Positions 1-30,504 of a stretch of DNA of 64,000 nucleotides are shown one piece after another. Every line of letters starts with the position of its first letter. Position 1 is the stretch's first letter. Under the pieces are notes generated by a model. It did not search any database and was not told the DNA's origin. It saw nothing but the letters and a program-made list of their open reading frames with translations. Both the position numbers and the translations under genes were made by a program. The stretch is from Cristatella mucedo (Eukaryota; Bryozoa; Phylactolaemata; Cristatellidae): NCBI GenBank assembly GCA_009760855.2, contig WPIO01000027.1, forward strand, positions 1,030,501 through 1,094,500, read 5' to 3'.

Positions 1-84
1 CCGAAAAGAGCGAGGATTTTCTGCAAGCGCCGATTCCATATGGCCCTATTTATAAAAATATACATCATTTCAGAACGTACAATT

Positions 85-420
85 ACCAAAAATTCAACTC
101 ACGCGGAAAAAGCAAAGGCTTCAACCTGGCGAATCGTCCTTTGCGAGGTGGTCAAATCAGGGTATGACGTGATTTCAGTCGGTAGCGAGTTCCAGGTTTC
201 CAGTGCAGTGCGCAGGAGCTGCGGGCGCATGTGTACAAAAGACTTGAAGCCTTTATAGGCACAAAAAATCACCAGAGTCATGAGAGCGGATGGTGTGACG
301 AGAAACCGATGTGATACTGATTCAGACCGGTAGGCCGGATCAACAGAATGAAGGTACTTAAAGGTGAGGGAAACTGGAGATCGGTGCGCTTCGTGATGGG
401 TAGCCAGTGCAGATCGGTGA
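85..420 (-). mobile_element. LINE family A remnant
   Basis: The minus-strand reading contains ALETWNSLPTEITSYPDLTT, the conserved C-terminal region, and an antisense match to the GTAGCCAGTGCAG block at 398-415. Heavily decayed. Confidence 0.6.
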
Positions 421-762
421 GAAGTAGTTCAATTACTACAAGTCTTTTGTACATTTACCTTAGGAGGACCCAAATCTCTATGCTTTACGACTTGCTACGA
501 AAGAAGTAGTAACCAAGAGTTAACGACAAGCAATTTATCACGCTGAGGTAAGCATGCAAAAACATTCAATAAACCGCTTAGACCAGCATGCAAAAGAACA
601 TAAGAAAACGCTCGGGGTTTCGTAACCCGTAGAAACCCTGGTAACACGTACTATATCTTTATCGGAACAAAAGGCGTTCAATGAGGCACAGAAAAGCTGA
701 GTAGATCAGATGTGTCTTCAGCTGAAACTTTTTATATGTGCATATTTGTGTATATCTATATA

Positions 763-784
763 TGTGTGTGTGTGTGTGTGCGCG

Positions 785-820
<36 letters not shown>
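763..820. repeat. compound (TG)n-(CG)n-(AG)n microsatellite
   Basis: Roughly nine TG, ten CG and ten AG units in succession. The alternating purine-pyrimidine TG/CG part could adopt Z-DNA. Confidence 0.97.
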
Positions 821-860
821 CCCGTATGTGTTTGTGTTTACACAATTCACTTGTATTTCG

Positions 861-1032
861 CTAGCGGGCCGTGATGGCTCACTAGGTAAGGCGGTTGCTT
901 TTCACGACCTCGGCCCAAGGTCGTGGGTTCGAATCCTGCGGTAGACCGATTCTTTATTGCCGTTGCAAGCGTTGGTGATAGCCCTTTAGCGCTCTTCTGT
1001 CGCTATACAACAGAGGCTATTAAATCAGGTAG
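861..1032 (+). mobile_element. tRNA-derived SINE, family 1
   Basis: Pol III A-box-like TGGCTCACTAGG and perfect B box GGTTCGAATCC, followed by the family body CTTTATTGCCGTTGCAAGC...GCTATTAAATCAG. The best preserved copy; not a functional tRNA gene, since the same tail recurs elsewhere. Confidence 0.85.
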
Positions 1033-1046
1033 TATGTCTTTTCTTT

Positions 1047-1200
1047 CAAGAGAACTTAACCTCTATTAAGGCGCTTTATACATTCTGCATGGCTCGAGCT
1101 CACGACCTTAATCGATGCCAAGTCCATGAAGGTGGTGACAGAAGCCGGGAGCGAGTTTCAGATTTCCGGTGAATACCAATCGCAAGCTAGATCGAAAAAA
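1047..1200 (-). mobile_element. SINE/LINE tail remnant
   Basis: Antisense tail CAAGAGAACTTAACCTCTAT, AGGCGCTTTATACATTC, then a block like the LINE A C-terminus (AGCCGGGAGCGAGTTTCAG). Confidence 0.55.
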
Positions 1201-1234
1201 GATTTAAATTTAGTGTGAAGATTGGCTAGGCGAC

Positions 1235-2100
1235 TGAAAGCTGAGGAGTGGGTCTTAAACTAAACGACGATAAAACCGACTCGTACTCAAAGGACAACCT
1301 AAGCGTGCGTCGGAAATAGGAGACTTTGCTCTTCTAATAGATAATGCTGTTGAGCGATCTTCACCAGGTGCTAGAAATTTAGGCGTCCTCTTTGAACTGC
1401 CTAAAAGTTGTAGGTCTACAAGGAAGACTGCCTCCACAGCTAGCCACCATAACCGGGCTATCTAAGATTACCAATTGTCTACCGCCGTGGATTGCTTAAA
1501 ATTTAACCAGCTCCCTGGTTTTGCCTAGGCTGTATTATTTAATTCCATTTTGGCTGGGGTACTAAAAAAAAGCCGCTCGGCAGCCGCAGATGGCGATGGA
1601 TATGACAGCCAGGCTAGTTAAAAGTCCGAGAGGTGCAGCCATGTGTCTTTTTTGCTGAAAGAGCTGCCGGTTGATGCTGGCTCCCGGTTGATCAACGGAC
1701 TCTTTCATACCTAGCTGAACTGCTGCCACCCGTTTAAGCATCCTTGTGCCTGCAGGTTCTCTTTGGACAATAAATTAGCTTTTCCATTCCTCCACTTGAA
1801 GACAATTGGTAACCGATTTTTTCCTTTGCAGGTCCTACACTGTGGAACTCACTTCCACAATTCTTAGGCACGACATATATTCTCCTGCTGCTGACTGCGG
1901 CACATCCTTTCCAACTGTCATAAGCTGTTACTTCCATGCTACTCACTTCCCCGATTGCCCTCAAAACTCAGCTATGCTTCTCACTTTCTGTATGTATCGT
2001 GAGATAAAGTTTGCTGAGTACCGTATTTTAACCAAAAGCCACATAGGCTTTGAGTGCGCTATAGAAAACTCTCATGCGTAGCTATCACTTTGTCTTTAAG
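1235..2100 (+). mobile_element. LINE family B remnant
   Basis: Badly decayed copy of the same family as 53940-55745: recognisable KLNDDKT-like start, later LWNSLPQFL and DIYSPAADCGTSFPTVI, matching the copy's [17 protein letters not shown]. Many stops. Confidence 0.75.
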
Positions 2101-2593
2101 GCTTGGTAGGGTTACAGAAAAATACATTACATTAGCGCGAAAGCCGATTTTTAGGCTGAGCCGAGTCTTCCAACTTAAAGTTTGATGCCCGGCTTGCCCG
2201 CATCTATTAGGTAGCAACCATTTGTTGTGACTGCTCGACGAGCGATCACAAGTATTCAGGTAATAATATTAAAACGAACAATCAACACATTTGCTTAGAG
2301 TGCCGTCAGAAAAAACTAATCTCTTTCTAGATTCTTTACATAAGGTGTACAGGAAGCACGGCGACGATGCGCGCAGACACTCTCGCGAAAAGAGCCTACC
2401 CCAGTCTCCTGCGGCCGCCATCTTCGTGCCGCACCCGCTGCCAGGCGTCGCCTTCGGCGTGTCCACTCGCGTGCCGCCGCATGTCGGCGAGCTCCGGCGG
2501 CGGCCACTGACGATGAAAGGACTGCCAGTCAGCTGCAGTGCCTGCAAGTAGCAAGGGCAAGTAGCTACTCAAAGCTCGGCCGCCTCGCCGGCC

Positions 2594-2650
2594 TAAATAA
2601 AGGCCTAATAAAGGCCTAATAAAGGCCTAATAAAGCGGCCTAATAAAGCG
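2594..2650. repeat. tandem GGCCTAATAAA repeat
   Basis: About five copies of an 11-14 bp unit GGCCTAATAAA, so a plus-strand AATAAA hexamer recurs in each unit. Followed at 2683-2725 by three copies of a GGACGGCCGCGCTTG-like unit. Confidence 0.85.
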
Positions 2651-3109
2651 GGAGCTGCGCTCGAATTCAGCACCGCGAGCTGACGGCCGCGCGTGGACGG
2701 CCGCGCTTGGACGGCCGCGCTTGCGACACGCTCGCCAGCCGCGGAACGCGGCGGCATGCGCACCGTGGTCTGCCAGCAGGCGGTCCTTCGCGAGACCGCG
2801 ATGTAGCAACTCGTCGATGTGCAAGAGCAAGCCGAACGTGTTGCTCTCGGCGGACGCCAGCGTCTCGGCGCTGTCGCGGCGCGGCTGCTGAGCCGCCGCA
2901 TCGGCTGCGGCGGCGTCCTCCGTCGAATGGAGCTGCTCGGCGTGCACGAAAGCGACGTGCGCGCTCTCCTCGGCGGCGGCGGCGGTGCTGCTCGCGTTGC
3001 TCGCTGTGCTCTGCTGCTGCTTCACCTGCTGCTGCTGCTGGCGCTCGCTTGCGTGAGCGCCGTGCCGATCGGCTTCAAGCAGCCCTAGCCAACGGGAAAG
3101 AGACGCCAT
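2627..3109 (-). CDS. possible first coding exon, Ala/Gln-rich protein
   Basis: 160-codon open frame in a GC-rich island, starting ATG in good context (GCGATGG). It encodes MASLSRWLGLLEADRHGAHA, a QQQQQVKQQQ tract, an alanine-rich stretch and then ESNTFGLLLHIDELLHRGLA. Third positions are almost all G or C. The 3' part runs into tandem repeats (2683-2725, 2594-2650), so the real exon probably ends at a donor near 2780-2790. Not recognised. GC-rich DNA gives long chance ORFs, so this is uncertain. Confidence 0.35.
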   Translation of the reverse strand: MASLSRWLGLLEADRHGAHASERQQQQQVKQQQSTASNASSTAAAAEESAHVAFVHAEQLHSTEDAAAADAAAQQPRRDSAETLASAESNTFGLLLHIDELLHRGLAKDRLLADHGAHAAAFRGWRACRKRGRPSAAVHARPSARGAEFERSSRFIRPLY

Positions 3110-3239
3110 CGCCAGGGTGCGCGGTGAGAGCCGAGCGCCGCGGCGCAGCGGCGGCGCTCAGCGGATGAGGAAGTCGTTCAATTAATTGACTAGTCTTTGG
3201 AAGTGGCGGCGGCGGCGGCGGCGGCGGCAGCAGTAGCAA

Positions 3240-6060
3240 CGACTGTCGGCGCATTTTTGGAATCCCCGGACCAGCTTGGCTAAGTCAAATTTATTTCCGC
3301 TCTCACTTTTCTTTTACGCGCTTGCATTCGCAGGCCGTGAAGGAGCTCCGACGCGACTCATTCCAAGCCCGCTATTAAGCTCGTTTCGCTTAGTACGTTT
3401 CTTGTAACTGACTTCTTACTTCATTAGCATCCTCATTTCTCGGGCCCTGGCGTATCGATTCGCGTAATTTTCTCCTTCCGTAAGTCAAAATGCAGCTTAC
3501 AAATTGGATGCGAAATTTGATTTGAGAAATTCAAGACAGAGTCATTTATGAAACGGAAATAATAAGAAAGACCCTATTTGCCGTTAGCGGGCCATAGTAA
3601 TAGATTTTAGCTCGCTAAGACAGTTAAAAATTTGCCGAGAGAACATTTGGGAACAGTTATATTTTAATTCTTACCACGGTCTGTGGCCAACGCCCAACCT
3701 AAACTTACCATTGTGTGGGAGCGGCCAATAGTTCCAGCACTAATCGTTTGTCTCCAGTGGAAAAAGAACTTTTGCGGAGGTTTCTAGTAAGCGACAAGGT
3801 GAAGTCAAATTTATAATTGAATTTAGTAAATAGACTCTTTGCCATTAATAATTTTAGATGCTGCAATTTAGTTTTTTGTTAGAACAAAATGAGACCTTTA
3901 ATACGATGTATATGATCCCTTTGCAATATCTATTGTAAAATTTCTCTCATTTAGGAAACGGCTGGAAATTACCTCTTTGTTAAATATTCATATTTTCGAG
4001 TGCTGTTCACGAAAGTTTTTCGGGCGTGTGAGTTAAATTTGCAAATAAAACACCCAGAATAATGGCTGCTATTTTTCTTCTATTTTATGCTATCAATAAA
4101 ATGTAAATGGCAATGCTGTTTCCGCTCACCAAGAAAGTCTAAAGAAACTCATTTTAATGACCTCATTCATAGGCGAAGACGCGTTTCGCCGACTGCGTCA
4201 GCAGGAGCCCAACACTTGCATGTCTCACTAACTTTCCTACTACTGATGGGTGGCTCTAGTGAAAAATTCTTTACGGGCGAGACTTCCATCGCAGACTTCC
4301 GTGTAGTTCTGTGACGTACAGTTTACCTTATTGACTACGTTGGCTAGGGTCCACGAAAAAGTAAACCAATCAAACCGCTTAAATTCAGTTGTCTTTCGCG
4401 CCAAAAGCTTTGAAACCTTTAAACTACCCCGAGCGAAAGTATGTCAGGCAGTCAGTCCTAAAAGATACGAAGCTTAAAATACTTGGCCAGACTGTCACTA
4501 CGGCCGCTGCAGTGCGCTGAAGAATTAGGACAGGTGCCCTGATTACTTAACTAGCAACGGTATCTAACCCCATGCTGCATCTTCGAAGTGCTTCGTAATT
4601 CCGCTGCAAAAATTGAGCATTGATGATCCAGGACAACTTCACCATCGCCAGGTTAAAAGCAATATGCCGAACATCGGTAATACTCGCATCTCTTACAGGC
4701 GACCGCACAGTAGTGCTTTACAGGCAAGCAGCGGAGTAATACACTCTTACTGCTCAGTATCCAGGTTAGATTTTTGAATGACGTCGCATTACTCACATAG
4801 CTTCAGCAGTTTCACATCTCAACACGTTTACCTCGATGACAGCGATTCAACGCAGCGTTCGCATGCTGCGTGCACACTGCGTGCCAGCCGGGCCACGACA
4901 GACCCTAAACCCCGAGATTGCAAAGGAGACTAAGTCACTCAGCTCGGTCGCTCGGCGGGCAATCCATCTTCAGCAGCGCTACCTACCAGTTATTGGATTT
5001 CTATGTAAAGAGCTAGCGCCAGCCACACGAATGAAGCCACCGCGCGTCGAGGTCGGGAAAGTCGTTTGCACAGTGGCCTCTCTAACGCGGAAAGTCGTTT
5101 TATTTCGAAGAACTCGTCGAGCGTGAAAGACGGTGAAAGATGTGAAAGATGAAATCGGACCGGCGAGTTCCGGACTGCGGACCTATACAGCTTGACGAAA
5201 CGGGCGCTACACCGAGTCTAGACGGTGCAGCTTAAAATCGCAGGTAGGCGACACCACGCATAACACCGAATCGGGCTCAAATGGACGTTTATTCCCACGG
5301 ACACCGCAGCCAGCCAGTATGCGACCGCCCTGCCCGGCGTTCTGGTCGTGATTCCCTGGTCTCTGCAGTCCAATACATTACACTTTCTGCCGTAAATCGC
5401 AACGGCCCATAAACCAGCAGCAGCGCGATAATCTCTACTAGGCCATAAATAACTCTGGCCCTTAAATTTGCCGTAGTGGAAACAACAAGGCAATGCATGC
5501 CATTGACCAACAAACTACGAATGCCGGAACTCAGCCGCATTCCCCCTTGATCTCAACACCGAAAATCAAATGGGGCAGCAACAAAAAGCGAAACAGCAAA
5601 GTACGCCTACGCAAAGAGCCAAGCTGCACTCACGCGGGCCGGCGACTTAATTAAGCCAGCCTCAACGCCGCCGGCGGTTCGTCAAACCGATCAGGAACCC
5701 TGCTTTGCGCGCATGCGTAGGAGCGGAGCGCAGGGCAGAGGCTGCGCTTCCGCTCTTCGAGCCGAGGACAGATTGGCCGCGATGCAGCCGAGCGCTCTGC
5801 CCAGGGCCGCTGCCCAGGGCGTCCGCAAAAGCAAAAAGCTCTCGCATCGGAAAGCGCAGCGCAGCGACGACTGCTGTTCAGCGAGAATTGGTTTCGGATG
5901 CTTCAACTAGATGCTTCAACGCGACAGCTTATCTCAAAATGGCTTCGCTTGCAGCGAGCCGGAGCGGGAAGTGCCGCTTTTCCGTTTGTGACAGCCCTCC
6001 GCACGACCTGCCCTGGGGCTGGGTAGCGCGACCGAGCAACGAGTCTGCTGGCTCCAGCAG
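3240..6060. other. non-coding stretch, nothing recognised
   Basis: AT-rich until about 4700, then mixed. Only short chance frames; no repeat family identified by eye. Confidence 0.5.
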
Positions 6061-6067
6061 CGAAACC

Positions 6068-6073
6068 TTTATT
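6068..6073 (-). terminator. possible poly(A) signal of tandem-domain gene
   Basis: AATAAA on the minus strand 30 bases beyond the stop at 6103. The very short 3' UTR makes this tentative. Confidence 0.4.
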
Positions 6074-6102
6074 TCATGCTACGCCGGCCAAGCCCAGTCT
6101 AT

Positions 6103-26862
<20,760 letters not shown>

Positions 26863-26979
26863 CTGCAAAGATCGACGCATGAAGCAACCTCTAGCAGGCT
26901 GCTGAGAGCCGATACCGCCAGTACGGTATCTTAGAAAAACCACAACTGTGTCATACGAGAATCTTGGTTGCTAGTGTCT

Positions 26980-27760
26980 GAATGAGCGCGCGCGGCGACG
27001 TTTCGGCGTCGCCGCATCAAGAGCAAGCGTCAGGCAAGGCCAAACCTCTCTCGTGCCGGTTGAGTGCCTGCGCTCGGAGCGCCAGGGGAATTACGAGCGC
27101 CGCACGTAGCCATTCTACCATGGGCAGACGCGGCGGCGCTCATCCGATCGTGATTCTCTCGAAGCCTCCAGTCTCAGGCCTGAGATTCGTTGAATGGAAT
27201 GCTTCAACTCGGAAGCGGAAGTTGTGTGAGAAGAAAAATTACAATGCGATGCGCACCAGACCTAACGTCTTCTCGCCGCCGCGGCACAAAGGTGGCGGCG
27301 GCGGCCACCGCCGCGGCGGCAGCAGCAGCAGCCGCTGTACGACGAATGTTCCGAGCAATTTTCCGCGCCAGAAATCCGAGGCAGAGCTTGAACGAGTATT
27401 GCTGAGCGCCTGCGGCTATGGCGCCGAGCAGGTGCACATGGGGTCTCGAGATCAGCGCGAATCCAAGTTTCGCCGGGCGAGAAATACATCCACTCTAGTG
27501 CCTCTCTGCAAGCGTAGGCGTGCGCGAGGCGAGGAAGCGCGAACGTGAGAGTCGCCCCGCCAGGAACAGGGGGGGGGGGGCAGCTTAGGGGTGCGTACAA
27601 ACGCTGCGGTTAGCGCGACGCTGGCCAAAGTCGCACGGTCGTCAGCCGTCATGTGCGGGGCGGCGAGCGAGCGACTCTCAGCTCGAGGATCGGTCGAGAG
27701 TTAGTCGCTAAAGCGTCGAGCGCGCGAACGACCGACTCGAGTTGGCTTCAATGACGATTT
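26980..27760. promoter_or_regulatory. CpG island, probable promoter of tandem-domain gene
   Basis: CpG-dense block with GGC and GCA triplet runs, 120 bp upstream of the first recognised minus-strand exon. A G12 run lies at about 27567-27578. Confidence 0.5.
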
Positions 27761-28959
27761 GGGCCCCAGAAATGGCCACACGTGCATGGCTTGCTATTTT
27801 TTAATTTAAAGAGCTGGCGCTTGTTAGTTAAGTGCTATTGAAATTAGCTGGCGCTGATAATGCAGTGAAACGATTTAGGCGCCGGAAATCGCCGCACGCA
27901 TTTGGCTTGCCTTTTTAAAAGAACTGGCGCTTATTAGTTTTGAGTTCTTTTAATTAGCTGCCGCCGAGAACGCAACGACGAGCGACGAGCTGCAGGGAGG
28001 CTGCAAAAAAGCAGAAAAGCCATGACCGTTCTATCTTCAAAGGCACTGCCGGAAAGTGGCTGAAGATAGAAAGCTCACGAAAATTGCAATATTCAAGTAA
28101 ACAATGCGTCAAGCGCGCCTCTCCATTTTAGGCTAGTCCTTTTGGAAATTCGTCTCAACGAGCCAGTATGACGTTCGTGACGTCATTCAAAAGCTGGCTT
28201 TTGGACAAGAGTGCACAATTTTTGAGTTGCAAAGCAGAAAATGCTGCCGACTAATTGCTGCTCTTGCCAAGTTTTTCCTCTCGAACCGATGTTTACTTCC
28301 ACTGCTGGTTTTTATGTACCACAGTATTCGGGGCAAATATACCCGGCAACACTGAGCGAAACTTACACAGCCACGTGCAAAACGTAAGCGAATCCAAACT
28401 GGCTGGGCCAACTCAATACAAAATATAAGAACCTGGTGAAATAGCTTAGAGTTTTTTGCTCGCGACTCAAAGCGCTTGCTTCGAGTTGTCCGAGTATTGA
28501 CCTTGTGGGACATCCTCAAAAAGGGTGTGGTCAATTCATGAAGCCATGCCATGCAGCTTCACTTGAGCCTCTAGACGTGCATTTTACTGAATGTCTAGAA
28601 GGTGGACAGCAAAGAGTAATCTGAAAATGTTATAGGAAGCCGAAATAGCCTCGATCAGCTAGCCCTGAGTCGAAGCGAAGATAGCGAGTCCAGGATTAAA
28701 ACACTGGAACGGCAAAGATGCTCAGCCGTGTCGACCCAAACTGCCCTAAAAAGGCGAGTGACGTTGTTGGTCGCTATCCTTGATCGCTATATAGTCCTAT
28801 TTCTCTAACGTCGGCCCAAGGGTTGTGGCTCAAAGTCGGTACGGTACGATAGCGGCAGTCTTCGCGGCAATGCACGCGTATTCGCATGCTTCGAATAAAA
28901 CAGCGATGACTTTAAAATACAATCGACGAAAACTATTGATGCATATTTATTTCAATTCT

Positions 28960-29930
28960 CACTGTCAATTCGCAGTCTGGCGCCGCACTTGAGCTCAGAG
29001 CTCTCAGACGTCCGATAGATCGTGGTTTGGCTGAGTCGACGGTCGAGGTCGTCTGCTGTCACGTGGCGTTGACTTCCGCTTCGGCCACTGGATCAGCCCG
29101 ACCTAAATCAGATGCCGAGGGCTCGTTTTTAGACTTTGCTGCGTACTTTTGTTACGTTCGCAGGAGCGTCCGTGGTTGTGGCCAAAGCCACCTAATGAGA
29201 CGAGTTGGCGGGCAATGAGCGATGTAAGTGCGCGGCGTCCGCGGCGTGCCGCCGCCGTGCAGACCGGGTCGAAAGTCAGTTAGTGCCTCGCGTGCTCGGT
29301 CGTTAGGCGGCCGCTAATGTAGCGCGCCCTTTGATACGTAGGCGGGCGTTCGAAGCGCGCGCAACGTATCGAAGCGTCGGCTCGAATGTTCACTCGAGTA
29401 CTTGTCGGTGCCTCAGCGCGAGCGCAGGCCGTTCGTTAACAGATAGCGGACGTTCGCGCGTTACTAGAAGCTAGGAGAACGATACTGCAGGAATGCGTCA
29501 AGATGTGGAGGGATATAACGGAGGTGACTATTCCTTGCGTTTGGTGCTTTCCGCTGTGCTACGAAGCGAGGGTTCGCGAGCAGCGTGGAGCCAAGCGTGC
29601 AGCCGCTGTAACGATGCTTTCCGACTTTGGCGACGCCGGCAACAGTCGGTTACTGCGGCTGCACTGGTATTCCGACCTCCTCAGAAAACGGTCTTTGTAA
29701 TTGACCTGCAGTTCAAATCGGAGATGGTCGCTCGCTCGATTTTTCGCTGCACGTGTAGCTCGGCGTGGTTTTTTGCACTTTATGCTTACGTTCATTTTCG
29801 AGGGAAACAACGGCACGAGCGCAGGTTCATTCCCGCGATCAGAAAACTTCATTCGGGGTTTCTTCTTTTTGCGTGGTGCATTTCCGGTGAGAACAGTCTG
29901 CGCGAGCAACGGCAATGAAGCCACCGGTAT
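28960..29930. promoter_or_regulatory. CpG island, probable CENPK promoter
   Basis: CpG-dense DNA ending 270 bp before the first confirmed CENPK exon. It has no simple TATA context; several ATGs are present. The overlapping ORF at 29493-29918 has no recognisable protein features. Confidence 0.55.
29503..29523 (+). CDS. CENPK: candidate CENPK first coding exon
   Basis: ATG followed by six codons (MWRDITE) ending in phase 0 before a GTGACT donor, inside a CpG island 680 bp upstream of the first confirmed exon, which begins in phase 0. It is short, and other choices exist in the same island, so this is a guess based on position and phase only. Confidence 0.25.
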
Positions 29931-30203
29931 GTGTCTGGCTTTCAAAAGCCTACCGGAAGGCATTCGGAGCTAGGCCGAGCTGCTCGTGAGCCAATCAGAG
30001 CTCATTTGCTTATCCGCCATTAGAGCTTACAGGTACTGACTGGTACCTGTAAATCAGTACCAGTAACGTTACGGGCACTTTGTGGGGCTATTTAACAGTA
30101 GCCTGCTATGCCTCTAATGGCATCCTCCGTGCAAATTGTGTAGAGTGCACTTGCAGTGCTGCTATGTGGAGACTACGCCCTTTATCTGTGCTATCAATTG
30201 CAG

Positions 30204-30351
30204 CATCAAGAAGAGCTGGTGGAGCAAGTGGACGAAACGTCGACTGTGGGTTCCTTCACAGATGAATCGTCATGGCTGCGATGGAAACTAGAGAAGCTAT
30301 TGGAAACACGGCAATTTTATAGAAATTTACTGGAAGAACTGCAGTCGTCCG
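30204..30351 (+). CDS. CENPK: CENPK coiled-coil exon 2
   Basis: 148 bp between ATTGCAG and donor GTATATGAGT. It encodes HQEELVEQVDETSTVGSF, then SSWLRWKLEKLLETRQFYRN and LLEELQSS plus one base. The heptad-like pattern fits an N-terminal CENP-K helix. A GA microsatellite starts about 11 bases after the donor. Confidence 0.75.
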
Positions 30352-30360
30352 GTATATGAG

Positions 30361-30399
<39 letters not shown>

Positions 30400-30419
30400 A
30401 GAGAGAGAGAGAGGAGGGA

Positions 30420-30504
<85 letters not shown>

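Larger units (their letters stand above)
2380..3240. promoter_or_regulatory. CpG island
   Basis: GC-rich, CpG-dense interval in otherwise AT-rich DNA, with a (GGC)n run at about 3204-3228. It probably marks a promoter of the possible minus-strand gene starting at 3109. Confidence 0.5.

Noticed and set aside
865-935. Functional tRNA gene
   Set aside because: Has A and B boxes but is joined to the SINE body repeated at many sites; the cloverleaf is poor.
2400-2421. Alternative first exon MAAAGDW with GTAGGC donor on the minus strand
   Set aside because: Good start context (AAGATGG) but only seven codons and no downstream exon could be linked.
26982-27548. 188-codon plus-strand ORF in the 27 kb island
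   Set aside because: Low-complexity Gly/Ser/Arg from triplet repeats, no splice or domain support.
29493-29918. 141-codon plus-strand ORF upstream of CENPK
   Set aside because: No domain, and frames on both strands are similarly open in this CpG island.
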